This document shows, in pieces, positions 18,377 to 27,121 of a stretch of DNA of 64,000 nucleotides. The stretch covers positions 9,114,001 through 9,178,000 of the forward strand of contig NZ_JAPEOZ010000001.1 in the NCBI RefSeq assembly GCF_026340655.1, read 5' to 3'. The notes under the pieces are model-generated. The model worked only from the letters and a program-made list of their open reading frames with translations. It did not search any database and was not told the origin of the DNA. A program made the translations under genes and the position numbers. The first letter of the stretch is position 1. Each line of letters begins with the position of its first letter. This stretch comes from Streptomyces sp. NBC_01275 (GTDB lineage: Bacteria > Actinomycetota > Actinomycetes > Streptomycetales > Streptomycetaceae).

Positions 18377-19005
18377 TGGCCGCCCGCATCGAACGCCTCG
18401 TCACCTCCGGCCAGTTCAGCCTCGACGGCGGCACCTGGGACGTCGACAACAACGTCTGGATCGTCGGCGACGACCACGAGGCGATCGTCATCGACGCCGC
18501 CCATGACGCCGCCGCCATCGCCGAGGCCGTCGGGGACCGCCGGCTGACCGCCATCGTGTGCACCCACGCCCACAACGACCACATCGACGCGGCCCCCGCC
18601 CTCGCCGACCTCACGGGCGCGACCATCTGGCTGCACCCCGACGACCTGCCGCTGTGGAAGCTCACCCACCCGGACCGCGAGCCCGACGCCCATCTGGCCG
18701 ACGGCCAGGTCATCGAGGCCGCCGGCGCCGACCTGACCGTCCTGCACACCCCCGGGCACGCGCCCGGCGCGGTCTGCCTGTACGACCCCGGGCTCGGCGT
18801 GCTCTTCACCGGCGACACCCTCTTCCAGGGCGGTCCCGGCGCCACCGGCCGCTCCTACTCCCACTTCCCGACGATCATCGCCTCCCTCAAGGACCGGCTG
18901 CTCGGCCTGCCGCCCGAGACGAAGGTCCTCACCGGCCACGGCGACCCCACGACCATCGGCGCGGAGGCGCCCCACCTGGAGGAGTGGATCGCCCGGGGTC
19001 ACTGA
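18376..19005 (+). CDS. metallo-beta-lactamase fold hydrolase of the mycothiol formaldehyde pathway
   Basis: The protein is 209 residues from the ATG at 18376 (a GTG one codon earlier is also possible). It has the MBL metal-binding series THAHNDHID (HxHxDH) near residue 62, HTPGHAPGAV near 127, FTGDTLF near 147 and LTGHGDPT near 187. Its one-base overlap with mscR, a pairing conserved in actinobacteria, suggests that it hydrolyses the S-formyl-mycothiol made by MscR, in the manner of glyoxalase II. That role is inferred from context. Confidence 0.88.
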   Translation: MAARIERLVTSGQFSLDGGTWDVDNNVWIVGDDHEAIVIDAAHDAAAIAEAVGDRRLTAIVCTHAHNDHIDAAPALADLTGATIWLHPDDLPLWKLTHPDREPDAHLADGQVIEAAGADLTVLHTPGHAPGAVCLYDPGLGVLFTGDTLFQGGPGATGRSYSHFPTIIASLKDRLLGLPPETKVLTGHGDPTTIGAEAPHLEEWIARGH

Positions 19006-19121
19006 CCCCGACGGGCCCGCCCGAATAGACGACAGAAGACGTCCGGTTTCCGGGGCACCCTCGAAGAGGGAACACCACAGCGCGGCGCGGGACGGCGCCC
19101 GCACGGAAACGGGAGCCGGAC

Positions 19122-20045
19122 ATGTCGAATGCAGCGCAGCCGCTCAAGGGCAAGGTGGCGCTCGTCGCGGGCGCGACGCGCGGCGCGGGACGCGGGATCG
19201 CGGTGGAACTCGGCGCGGCGGGCGCCACCGTCTACGTCACCGGACGCAGCACCCGCGCCCACCGCTCCGAATACGACCGCCCCGAGACGATCGAGGACAC
19301 CGCCGACCTGGTCACCGCGGCGGGCGGCCACGGCATCGCCGTACCCGCCGACCACCTCGACCCGGCGCAGGTCCGCGCCCTCGTCGACCGCGTCGCCGAC
19401 GAACAGGGCCGCCTCGACGTCCTCGTCAACGACATCTGGGGCGGCGAGAAGCTCTTCGAGTGGGACGCCACCGTCTGGGAGCACGACCTCGACAACGGCC
19501 TGCGCATGCTGCGCCTCGCCGTCGAGACGCATGCGATCACCAGTCACCACGCCCTCCCGCTCCTGCTGCGTCACCCCGGCGGCCTGGTCGTCGAGATGAC
19601 CGACGGAACGGCCGAGTACAACCGCGACACCTACCGCGTGAACTTCTTCTACGACCTCGCCAAGGCGTCCGTCCTGCGGATGGCCTTCGCCCTCGCCCAC
19701 GAGATCGGCCCGCGCGGCGCCACCGCCGTCGCGCTCACCCCCGGCTGGCTGCGCTCGGAGCTGATGCTCGACCAGTTCGGCGTACGGGAGGACAACTGGC
19801 GCGACGCCCTCGAACGCGTCCCGCACTTCGCCATCTCCGAGACGCCCCGCTACGTCGGCCGCGCCGTCGCCGCCCTCGCCGCCGACCCCGACGTGGCCCG
19901 CCTCAACGGCCGCTCCCTCTCCAGCGGAGGACTCGCCCCCGAGTACGGCTTCACCGACCTCGACGGCAGCCGCCCGGACGCCTGGCGGTACCTCGTCGAG
20001 GTGCAGGACGTGGGCAAGCCGGCGAACACGACGGGCTATCGCTGA
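19122..20045 (+). CDS. SDR family NAD(P)-dependent oxidoreductase
   Basis: The 307-residue protein is a short-chain dehydrogenase. The cofactor-binding turn is an unusual VAGATRGAGRGIA (residues about 14-26), followed by YVTGRSTRAH. The usual NNAG strand is replaced by VLVNDIWGGE (about 105-114), and the active-site Tyr and Lys are in FYDLAKAS (about 176-183). The region ALTPGWLRSELM and the C-terminal YGFTDLDGSRPD are typical of a large group of uncharacterised bacterial SDRs. The substrate is not known. It lies after the mycothiol pair with a 116-base gap, so co-transcription is possible but not shown. Confidence 0.88.
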   Translation: MSNAAQPLKGKVALVAGATRGAGRGIAVELGAAGATVYVTGRSTRAHRSEYDRPETIEDTADLVTAAGGHGIAVPADHLDPAQVRALVDRVADEQGRLDVLVNDIWGGEKLFEWDATVWEHDLDNGLRMLRLAVETHAITSHHALPLLLRHPGGLVVEMTDGTAEYNRDTYRVNFFYDLAKASVLRMAFALAHEIGPRGATAVALTPGWLRSELMLDQFGVREDNWRDALERVPHFAISETPRYVGRAVAALAADPDVARLNGRSLSSGGLAPEYGFTDLDGSRPDAWRYLVEVQDVGKPANTTGYR

Positions 20046-20134
20046 CAGTTCCTCAGTTCCTCGTAGCGATGCTTAACAGATCATGTAGATCTTTTCACTT
20101 GTCCTGCGGGGATGTCCTCGGGCAGCGTTCCTGT

Positions 20135-21412
20135 GTGCAGATCCCCTCGAAACCCGACTCGCCCTGGCGGGTCCCCGACTTCCGCGTCCTGTTCTCCGCC
20201 ACCGCCCTGAGCCAACTCGGCACCAACGTCAGCTATGTCGCCGTACCCCTGATCGCCGTGGCCGCGCTCGACGCGACGCCGGGCCAGGTCGGCGCCCTGG
20301 CCACGCTCAGCACGCTGGCGTTCCTGCTCATCGGGCTGCCGGCCGGGGCCTGGGTGGACCGGATGCGGCAGCGGCGGCTGCTCGTCTGCGCCGACCTGGC
20401 CCGCGCCGCGCTGTTCGCCTCGGTCCCGCTCGCCTGGTGGCTCGACGCGCTCACCCTCGGCCAGCTGTACGCGGTGGTGCTGCTCAACGGCGCCGCGACC
20501 GTGTTCTTCGACGTCGGCTCGCAGAGCGTCCTTCCCCAACTGGTCGGCCGCGGAGCCCTCGTCCAGGCGAACGCCGCCGTGGTCAGCCTGATGGCCGCGA
20601 GCAACGTCGCGGGACGCGGCGCGGGCGGCGGTCTCGTCCAACTGCTCACCGCGCCCGTCGCCGTGCTCTGCGCGGCGGTCGCCCACCTCGCCTCGGCGCT
20701 CCAACTCCTCGCGGTCCGGCGCCGGGAGACCGAGCGGGGCCCGGCCCCGGTGCAGGGACTGCGGGCTCAGATCGCCGAAGGCGTACGACACGTCCTCGGA
20801 AACCGCGAACTGCGCGCCCTCGCCCTCACCGCCGCCGTCAGCAACCTCGGCTCGCAGATCGTCAACACCATGCTGCCGATCCTCTTCGTCCGAGAACTGG
20901 GCCTGCCTGCCGGTGCGTTGGGCCTGTACTGGGGAGCGGGCGGCCTCGGCCTCCTGCTCGGCGCCCGTCTCGCCCGCCCGCTCGCCGCCCGTCTCGGATT
21001 CGGCCGCACCCTCGCCGTCGCCGGGCTCGTCCTGGCCCCGGCCGCACTCCTGGCGCCCCTCAACGGGCGCGGCCCATGGCTGTGGATCGCGGGAGCGGGC
21101 TGGGTGCTGGCCATGTTCAAGATCGGCGTGGACAACGTCCTGGGAGTGACCTTGCGCCAGCGCATGACCCCCGACGACCTGCTCGGCCGGATGAACGCCA
21201 CCTTCCGCTTCGTGCTGACGGGAGCGCTTGCCGTCGGGGCCGCCGTGTCCGGCCTGCTCGGTGAACTGGTCGGCGTGCGGGCCACGTTGTGGGTGGGCGC
21301 GGCCCTGCTCGCGGTGGCGTTCCTGCCGGTGTTCCTCTCCCCGGTTCGTACCCGCCGTGAACTACCGCGACAGCAGGCGACCATGACGGTCAGTCGGACA
21401 GCGCCTCGGTGA
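20135..21412 (+). CDS. MFS transporter (enterobactin-exporter-like)
   Basis: From the GTG at 20135 the protein is 425 residues with 12 predicted helices. Family marks are WRVPDFRVLFSATALSQLG in helix 1, the A-loop GAWVDRMRQRRLLVCADL between helices 2 and 3, and FFDVGSQSVLPQLV after helix 4. This signature is that of the MFS_3 group of drug and siderophore exporters. A start at the ATG at 20069 is possible but would add 22 residues without a ribosome binding site. The open frame extends far upstream over the SDR gene, but that part is a shadow. The last 23 bases overlap the convergent decarboxylase gene. Confidence 0.88.
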   Translation: MQIPSKPDSPWRVPDFRVLFSATALSQLGTNVSYVAVPLIAVAALDATPGQVGALATLSTLAFLLIGLPAGAWVDRMRQRRLLVCADLARAALFASVPLAWWLDALTLGQLYAVVLLNGAATVFFDVGSQSVLPQLVGRGALVQANAAVVSLMAASNVAGRGAGGGLVQLLTAPVAVLCAAVAHLASALQLLAVRRRETERGPAPVQGLRAQIAEGVRHVLGNRELRALALTAAVSNLGSQIVNTMLPILFVRELGLPAGALGLYWGAGGLGLLLGARLARPLAARLGFGRTLAVAGLVLAPAALLAPLNGRGPWLWIAGAGWVLAMFKIGVDNVLGVTLRQRMTPDDLLGRMNATFRFVLTGALAVGAAVSGLLGELVGVRATLWVGAALLAVAFLPVFLSPVRTRRELPRQQATMTVSRTAPR

Positions 21413-22778
21413 GCGCGGCGAGCACACGTTCCGTGTCCGCCTCGGACGTACGCCAGTTGCTGAACGCCGCCCGCAGCCCGGGCACACCGCCGTACACCGT
21501 CGGCGTCAGGAAGGCCTCCCCGGTCGCTGCGACGGCGTCGGCCAGTGCGGCCACCCGCTCCGGGGTCGGGTCCTCGGCGAGGGTGAAGCAGACGACGTTC
21601 AGCCGGACCGGGGCCAGCAGCCGCAGCCTGTCCAGCGCGCCGACGCCCTCGCCGAGCCGGGCCGCCAGCGCCACGTTCCGCTCGACGATCTCACGATGCC
21701 CGGCCCGCCCGTACGCCACCAGGGAGAACCAGGCCGGCAGGGCGCGCAGCCGACGGGAGTTCTCCGGAGTGAGATGAAGGAAGTCGGGCTCGCCGGAGGG
21801 CGGACCGAGATACGGCGCGGCGTTGTGGAAGACCCGCACCTGGAGGTCGCGGCGGCGGGTGAACTGGACGGCCGCGTCGTAGGGCACGTTGAGCCACTTG
21901 TGCAGGTCCACGCAGACCGAGTCGGCCGCGTCGAGCCCGTCGACGAGGTGCGCATGGGCGGGGGAGAGGGCGGCGAAGCCGCCGAACGCCGCGTCCACGT
22001 GCAGCCAGAAGCCGTACCGCTCCTTGAGGGCGGCGATCGCCCGCAGGTCGTCGAAGTCGACGGTGTCGACCGTTCCGGCGTTGGCCACGACGATCGCCGG
22101 CCGCCCGTCCAGCGCTGCCAGCGCCGCCTCCAGCGCGTCGACGTCCACGGCCTCCCGGCCGGGGAGCACGGGCACGAGCCGCAGCCGGTCCCGGCCGACG
22201 CCCAGCACGGACAGCGCCTTGGCGACACTGGAGTGCGGGCAGCCGGAGAGCACCTCCACCGGCCCCAGCGCGGCCGCCCCCGCCCGGGACACGTCCACGC
22301 CCAGCCGCTCGCCCACCCACTCCCGGGCGACCGCGAGCCCCACCGTGGTGGACACCGTCGCACCGGTCACGAACGCCCCCGAGTGCGCCTCGCCCAGCCC
22401 GAACAGCTCCCGCAGCCAGGCCACCGTCTCCCGCTCCAGCGCCGTCGCCCAGGAACCGGCGGCCCCGGAGACGTTCTGGTCGAACGCGCTCGTCAGCCAG
22501 TCACCGGCGACCGACGCGGGCGTCGCGCCGCCCGTGACGAAGCCGAGATAGCGCGGCCCGGCCGAGCCGGAGAAACCCGGGGCCCAACGCTCGGCGAACC
22601 GCGCGAGAGCGCCCTTCGCCCCGGCCCCCTCGCCGGGGAGGCTCTCCCGCCCGGGCGCTCTGTCGAGGCCGACCACCGGCCGGTCGGACACGCCCGTCAC
22701 CTCGCGGGCGGCGAAGTCGCGGGCGGACTGCAGGAGTTCGGGAAGCCGGGAGAGGTCGTCGGCGAGGATGCGGTGCAT
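21390..22778 (-). CDS. group II PLP-dependent decarboxylase (aromatic amino acid type)
   Basis: The 462-residue enzyme is of the DDC/TDC/glutamate decarboxylase family. The internal aldimine Lys is in SVCVDLHKWLNVPYD (about residue 294); the PLP-stacking region and FWLHVDAAFGG (about 255) precede it; GFVTGGATPASVAGDW near residue 90 is the substrate-binding segment. It should convert an aromatic or related amino acid to its amine, but the precise substrate cannot be read. It is divergent from a MocR-type regulator, itself PLP-binding, with only 62 bases between them and a clear operator-like repeat, so it is probably controlled by it. Confidence 0.9.
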   Translation of the reverse strand: MHRILADDLSRLPELLQSARDFAAREVTGVSDRPVVGLDRAPGRESLPGEGAGAKGALARFAERWAPGFSGSAGPRYLGFVTGGATPASVAGDWLTSAFDQNVSGAAGSWATALERETVAWLRELFGLGEAHSGAFVTGATVSTTVGLAVAREWVGERLGVDVSRAGAAALGPVEVLSGCPHSSVAKALSVLGVGRDRLRLVPVLPGREAVDVDALEAALAALDGRPAIVVANAGTVDTVDFDDLRAIAALKERYGFWLHVDAAFGGFAALSPAHAHLVDGLDAADSVCVDLHKWLNVPYDAAVQFTRRRDLQVRVFHNAAPYLGPPSGEPDFLHLTPENSRRLRALPAWFSLVAYGRAGHREIVERNVALAARLGEGVGALDRLRLLAPVRLNVVCFTLAEDPTPERVAALADAVAATGEAFLTPTVYGGVPGLRAAFSNWRTSEADTERVLAALTEALSD

Positions 22779-22812
22779 ACGGGGCAGCCTAGGGCCGGGG
22801 TGAAGGGCAGCG

Positions 22813-22839
22813 ACTGGTCCACTTGAGCGAAACTGGACC
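22813..22839. promoter_or_regulatory. likely MocR operator
   Basis: Half-sites actggtcc (22813-22820) and actggacc (22832-22839) are 19 bases apart. They read as direct repeats of ACTGGWCC, and their GGTCC/GGACC cores also form an inverted pair. The site ends immediately before the MocR ATG and fills most of the gap to the divergent decarboxylase gene. MocR dimers commonly bind such paired half-sites. Confidence 0.6.
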
Positions 22840-22840
22840 G

Positions 22841-24232
22841 ATGATGAGTGGTTTCGTCTCCGCCCTCGGCCCCTGGCACGAACGCCCCGGAACCCTGTCC
22901 CGGTCCCTCGCCGACGCCGTGCGCGAGGCCGTCGTCGACGGCCGGCTGCCGCCCGGCGCCCGGCTGCCCTCCGAACGGGAACTCGCCCGCACCCTGCGCC
23001 TCAGCCGCGGCACCGTCGTCACCGCCCTCACCCTGCTGCGCGACGACGGCTGGCTGCACACCCGGCACGGCAGCGGCAGCGCCGTACGGCTGCCCGCCCG
23101 GCTCACCGAACGCACCACCCCCTGGTCCCAGGACCGGGGCGGAACGGGCGACGCCGGACTCGACCTCACCCTCGCCGTCACCGCCGCCCCGCACGACGCC
23201 TACCTCGCCGCCCTGACCCGCGCCGCCGCACGCAGCGCCGCCCTCCTCGTCGACGCGGGCGTCGCCACCGCCGGACTGCCCCGCCTACGTGAGCTCCTCG
23301 CCGACCGCTGCACCCGCACCGGCCTGCCGACCCGCCCCGAGCAGATCCTCGTCACCTCGGGCGCGCAGGCCGCCCTCACCCTGCTCCTGGACTGCCTGCA
23401 CACCGACCGCCGCCGCCCGGTCGCTGTGGAGAGCCCGACCTACCCAGGCGCCCTCGCCGTCCTGCGCCGCCGCCGCACCCGACTGCTGCCCGTGCCCGTG
23501 TCCGCGCGCCACGGCTGGGACACCGAGCGTCTCGCGCACGCCGCGCACACCCGGGGCGCCCGACTGGCCTATCTGATCCCGGACTTCCAGAACCCCACCG
23601 GCGCCCACATGACCGCCGCGACGCGCACGGAGATCGCCCGCCTCCCGCTCACGGTGATCGCCGACGAGACGATGCGCGACCTGGACCTGCGCACCCCGCC
23701 CGGCGCCGAACCCCACCTCGCCGGACCCGGCGTGATCCAGATCGGCTCGGCGAGCAAGACCGTGTGGAGCGGCCTGCGGGTCGGCTGGATCCGGGCCGGC
23801 GCCGACCTCGTACGACAGCTGCGCGGCAACCCCCTCCAGGCCCAGTTGTCCCCACCGCCTCTGGAACAGCTCATCGCCTGCGAACTGCTGGGCGACGGAC
23901 CCGGCTTCGACGAGGTGCTCGCCGACCGGCGTGCCCGGCTGCGCGCCCAGCGCGACCATCTGGCCGCGATGCTGGACGGGACCGGCTGGACGTACACGCT
24001 CCCCGACGGCGGGCTGACCCTGTGGCTGCACCTGGGGACGGCCACACGGGCCGCCGACCTCGTGGCCCGGGCCGCGAGGCGCGGCCTGGCCGTGACCCCG
24101 GGCCCCCACTTCGCCCCCGACCGCACGACCCTCGCCCACCACCTCCGCCTGCCCTTCACCGCCACCCCCGACGTGCTGACCCGCGCCGTGGACCTACTGC
24201 GCGAGTGCGTCGTGGAACCGCCCGAGCAGTGA
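22841..24232 (+). CDS. MocR/PdxR-type transcriptional regulator
   Basis: This 463-residue protein joins an N-terminal GntR winged helix (residues about 18-83: LADAVREAVVDGRLPPG, LPSERELARTLRLSRGTVV, HGSGSAV) to a fold-type I aminotransferase domain. The PLP Lys is in SASKTVWSGLRVGW (about residue 307), with IPDFQNPTGAHM upstream. MocR regulators sense PLP or a PLP-amino acid adduct. The ATG pair at 22841/22844 is preferred over the upstream TTG at 22823 because the operator-like repeat would otherwise lie within the gene. The 3' end overlaps the convergent LysR gene by 39 bases. The divergent decarboxylase is the obvious target. Confidence 0.92.
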   Translation: MMSGFVSALGPWHERPGTLSRSLADAVREAVVDGRLPPGARLPSERELARTLRLSRGTVVTALTLLRDDGWLHTRHGSGSAVRLPARLTERTTPWSQDRGGTGDAGLDLTLAVTAAPHDAYLAALTRAAARSAALLVDAGVATAGLPRLRELLADRCTRTGLPTRPEQILVTSGAQAALTLLLDCLHTDRRRPVAVESPTYPGALAVLRRRRTRLLPVPVSARHGWDTERLAHAAHTRGARLAYLIPDFQNPTGAHMTAATRTEIARLPLTVIADETMRDLDLRTPPGAEPHLAGPGVIQIGSASKTVWSGLRVGWIRAGADLVRQLRGNPLQAQLSPPPLEQLIACELLGDGPGFDEVLADRRARLRAQRDHLAAMLDGTGWTYTLPDGGLTLWLHLGTATRAADLVARAARRGLAVTPGPHFAPDRTTLAHHLRLPFTATPDVLTRAVDLLRECVVEPPEQ

Positions 24233-25084
24233 CCGGGCCGCCGGGCCGACCGGCCCGTCCGTCCGCCAGACCAGGGCCACCCGGCCACGTGCCCGGGGAT
24301 CGTCGATGCGTAGCGCCCGCAGTCCGAAGGCCGTTGGCAGCCCCGGGACCACCGCGACCCCGAGGCCCCGCGCGGCCAGCCGGAGCAGCGTGTCCGGGGC
24401 CGCCGCCTCGAAGGCGATCCGGGGCCGGAACCCCGCCTCGGCGCACAGCCGGTCCAGCACCCCACGCACCCCGGTCCCGCACGGCAGGCTGATCAGCGGG
24501 TACGCGGCCAGTGCGGCGAGCGGGACCGCCCTACCCCCGGCGGAGGCGAGCGGATGGTCCTGCGCCACCGCCGCGTAGAGGGGCTCGTCCGCCACGATCC
24601 GCACGCCCGTGCCGGGCGGGGGCTCCTCGGCGGCGAGGCCGGCCAGGACGAGGTCGAGTTCCCCGCGGTGCAGCGCGGCCAGCATCCGGTCCGAGGTGTC
24701 CTCGGTGAGGGTGATCTCCACCTGGGGGTGCGCCGTGTGGAAGTCGGCCAGCAGACCCGGAACGTCGACGGGGTGCGCGGCGGCGAACGGCACCATGCCG
24801 ATCCGCACGCGTCCCCGCAGCAGCCCCGTGTACTCCTCCGCCGTCCGCCGCACCCCCTCGACCGCCGCCAACGCGGCCCGCGCGTACGGCAGAAGGGCCG
24901 CGCCGACCTCCGTCGGCCGCACCCTCCGCCCGGAACGGTCCAGCAGGGGTTGCCCCAACTCCCGCTCGAGACGGCGGATCTGCGCGCTCACCCCGGGCTG
25001 CGCCAGATGGAGCCGGGCCGCGGCCCGGGTGAAGCCCTCCTCCTCGACGACCGTGACGAAGCACAGCAGCTGCCTCAACTCCAT
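24194..25084 (-). CDS. LysR family transcriptional regulator
   Basis: The 296-residue protein starts with the LysR winged helix (MELRQLLCFVTVVEEEGFTR, then AAARLHLAQPGVSAQIRRLE, residues 1-60) and continues with a periplasmic-binding-like effector domain (about 90-290; RVRIGMVPFAAAHPVDVPG, ISLPCGTGVRG). LysR proteins usually regulate a divergent neighbour. Here the divergent gene is the maleylpyruvate-isomerase-family protein at 25155, 70 bases away, making that the best target guess. The effector is unknown. Confidence 0.9.
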   Translation of the reverse strand: MELRQLLCFVTVVEEEGFTRAAARLHLAQPGVSAQIRRLERELGQPLLDRSGRRVRPTEVGAALLPYARAALAAVEGVRRTAEEYTGLLRGRVRIGMVPFAAAHPVDVPGLLADFHTAHPQVEITLTEDTSDRMLAALHRGELDLVLAGLAAEEPPPGTGVRIVADEPLYAAVAQDHPLASAGGRAVPLAALAAYPLISLPCGTGVRGVLDRLCAEAGFRPRIAFEAAAPDTLLRLAARGLGVAVVPGLPTAFGLRALRIDDPRARGRVALVWRTDGPVGPAARSLLGRFHDALAQ

Positions 25085-25154
25085 AACAGATCATGCTAGT
25101 TGGGAGACGAACCTGTTCTTGGACTTATGAACCGGCCGTCAAGATCCTGGACGT

Positions 25155-25796
25155 ATGACCACGGGACGCACACATGAGGACGCCCTCGCCGCCGCCATCG
25201 CCGCCGAACGCCGTGACCTGGCCGACCTGTTCGACACCCTCTCCCCGGACCAGTGGGACGCGCCCAGCCTGTGCGCGGGATGGCGGGTGCGGGACGTGGT
25301 GGCCCACATGTCGACGGGGTTCCGGTATCCGACCCGCCGCATGCTGTGGGAACTGGCCAGGTCCGGCGGCCGGGTGAACCGGATGGCGGACCGGGTCGCC
25401 CGCGCGGACGCGGCCGCCCACCCGGCCGGGCGGCTGTCCGGCTTCCTGCGCGAGCACGCGCACCACCCGTGGAAGCCGCCGGTGGGCGGCCGCCCGGCGG
25501 CCCTGGCCCACGACGTCGTGCACGGCCTGGACGTCACGGTCGCCCTCGGCGTCGAGCGCCCCGTCCCCGAGGAGCGGCTGCGCCCGGCCCTGGCCACGAT
25601 CGACCCGCGGGCCTTCCGCTTCTTCGGCGTCGACCTCGCGGGCGTCCGGCTGCAGGCCGTCGACCTCGACTGGACCTTCGGCGCCGGAGCACCCCTGTGC
25701 GGGAGTGCCCAGGACCTTCTGCTGGTCGCCTATGGTCGTAAGCTGCCCGTCGGCCGGTTGGACGGACAGGAAGTTCACCGTTTTGTCACAGCCTGA
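25155..25796 (+). CDS. maleylpyruvate isomerase family protein (mycothiol-dependent/DinB-like)
   Basis: The 213-residue protein has the MDMPI N-terminal four-helix signature: DLADLFDTLSPDQWDAPSLC, then AGWRVRDVVAHMSTGFRYP (residues about 17-57), with the conserved His in VVAHM and a second in LAHDVVHGLDVTVALG (about 117-132). The actinobacterial family contains mycothiol-dependent maleylpyruvate isomerase and many uncharacterised thiol transferases or epoxide/heavy metal detoxification proteins. No gentisate pathway genes lie nearby, so a maleylpyruvate role is doubtful. It is divergent from a LysR regulator. Confidence 0.82.
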   Translation: MTTGRTHEDALAAAIAAERRDLADLFDTLSPDQWDAPSLCAGWRVRDVVAHMSTGFRYPTRRMLWELARSGGRVNRMADRVARADAAAHPAGRLSGFLREHAHHPWKPPVGGRPAALAHDVVHGLDVTVALGVERPVPEERLRPALATIDPRAFRFFGVDLAGVRLQAVDLDWTFGAGAPLCGSAQDLLLVAYGRKLPVGRLDGQEVHRFVTA

Positions 25797-25899
25797 GCCG
25801 CCCTACAACCGATATCCCCGCACATCGGTCTAGGTTGACGAGATCGCCGTAGCGGTGTCAGGAATGTGACCGCGCCAGGAAGCCAGGAAGAGGGCACCC

Positions 25900-26595
25900 A
25901 TGGGGGACATACGCAGACGAGGAGCCGTCGTGCTCGGGGTCACGGGGCTGGTGGCTCCGTTGACGCTCGCGCTGGGCGCCGCGCCGGCGCAGGCCGCGAG
26001 CTGCACCACGCAGGCCGGGCCGTACCAGAAGCAGGTGGAGAAGTTCCTCGGGCGGCCGGTGGACGGCAGGCAGTCCACCGCCGACTGCAAGGCCATCCAG
26101 GCCTTCCAGACCAAGCACGGCATCACGCCGAACATCGGCTACGCGGGATCCGTCACGTGGGGTGTGATGGATCTCATGAACAAGCAGAAGGCGGTGGGCA
26201 GCACTCCCAACCGGGACGGCCGCTGTCCGACCAACAAGGGCCGCATCGCCTGCGTCAACCTCACCCTCCAGCTCAGCTGGATCCAGGACGGCAGCAGGCT
26301 GGTCTACGGGCCGGTGCCGGTCCGCACGGGCCGCGACGGGTACGAGACCCGCACCGGCCTGAAGAAGATCTACTGGCGTGACATCGACCACGTCTCGTCG
26401 ATCTACAACGTGTCCATGCCCTACAGCCAGTTCTTCGACGGCGGCCAGGCCTTCCACTCGGTCGGCCTCAGCATGTGGAACCCGCCGGGCTCGCACGGCT
26501 GCGTCAACATGACCACGACGACCGCCAAGAAGTACTGGTCACTGCTGAAGAACGGCGACGACGTCTTCGTCTACGGCCGCAAGCCGGGCACCTGA
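25900..26595 (+). CDS. secreted L,D-transpeptidase (YkuD) with peptidoglycan-binding domain
   Basis: The 231-residue protein has a signal peptide (residues 1 to about 36; RRRGAVVLGVTGLVAPLTLA, ending AQAAS), possibly exported by the Tat route. Residues about 38-95 resemble a peptidoglycan-binding module (QKQVEKFLGRPVDG, CKAIQAFQTKHGI). The YkuD domain follows, with the active-site Cys in PPGSHGCVNMTT (about residue 203) and the conserved His in FHSVGLSMW (about 187). L,D-transpeptidases make 3-3 cross-links or anchor proteins on peptidoglycan outside the membrane. The ATG has cccatggggg context and aggaagagggcacc upstream. Confidence 0.92.
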   Translation: MGDIRRRGAVVLGVTGLVAPLTLALGAAPAQAASCTTQAGPYQKQVEKFLGRPVDGRQSTADCKAIQAFQTKHGITPNIGYAGSVTWGVMDLMNKQKAVGSTPNRDGRCPTNKGRIACVNLTLQLSWIQDGSRLVYGPVPVRTGRDGYETRTGLKKIYWRDIDHVSSIYNVSMPYSQFFDGGQAFHSVGLSMWNPPGSHGCVNMTTTTAKKYWSLLKNGDDVFVYGRKPGT

Positions 26596-26794
26596 CAGTC
26601 GCCCGCCGAAGGGCCCCCGAGGGGCGGGGCGAGGGCGGGGGAGGGCTGCACGAGGGCGGGGCGGCCGGGCCGTGCGCGGCGAACTCACCGGCCGTCCTTG
26701 ACAGATGGACGTGATCAGTAACACTGTCCGATTTATCCCTTTAGCTCGTGATTACTCACGGCCCCTTCACCTCCGACATCGTAAGATTCACACC

Positions 26795-26971
26795 ATGTCC
26801 ACCACTGTTGAATCCCTCTCCGAGCGATCGGCTGCGGAGGTCAACGAGGAGATCCGGGCCCTGTGGCTCCGGTCGGGCGGGACACTGAGCGTCGAGCAGC
26901 GCGAGGAGTACCAGCGGCTCGTCCTGGAGTGGGCCGCCGCCCCGTCGCCGCAGCCGATGAACGCGGCCTGA
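26795..26971 (+). CDS. small conserved-looking hypothetical protein
   Basis: The 58-residue product, from the ATG at 26795, is MSTTVESLSERSAAEVNEE at its start and ends QPMNAA. It is acidic in its first half and predicted to be two helices (AAEVNEEIRALWLRSGG and SVEQREEYQRLVLEWA). No signal peptide, cysteine or membrane segment is present. The open frame continues 30 codons upstream, but that part is AT-rich promoter-like DNA. An excellent intrinsic terminator follows at 27050. A TTGACA element lies at 26698-26703. Function is unknown. Confidence 0.65.
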   Translation: MSTTVESLSERSAAEVNEEIRALWLRSGGTLSVEQREEYQRLVLEWAAAPSPQPMNAA

Positions 26972-27049
26972 CCCTCCCCGAGGACCGCCGGCCTCCGCCG
27001 TCGAGCCTCGTGCACCGAGTTTTGTGCATCGACCCTCCACCGCCGAACC

Positions 27050-27074
27050 GGGCACCCAGATCGGGTGCCCTTTT
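27050..27074 (+). terminator. intrinsic terminator with T-run
   Basis: An 8-bp stem (gggcaccc with gggtgccc), a 5-base loop and four T form a canonical terminator 79 bases after the small gene at 26795. Confidence 0.85.
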
Positions 27075-27121
27075 CGCTGTCCGGGCCCGGCCGCCGCCGA
27101 CTCCGTCCGGGCCCGCCTCGC

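Noticed and set aside
20074..25096. Shared 12-mer taacagatcatg before the MFS gene and before the LysR gene
   Set aside because: A shared 12-mer is expected by chance in a window of this size, and the flanks do not match.
26600..26700. Possible terminator in the G-rich stretch after the L,D-transpeptidase
   Set aside because: Several weak stems are possible, but none is clearly better than the others.
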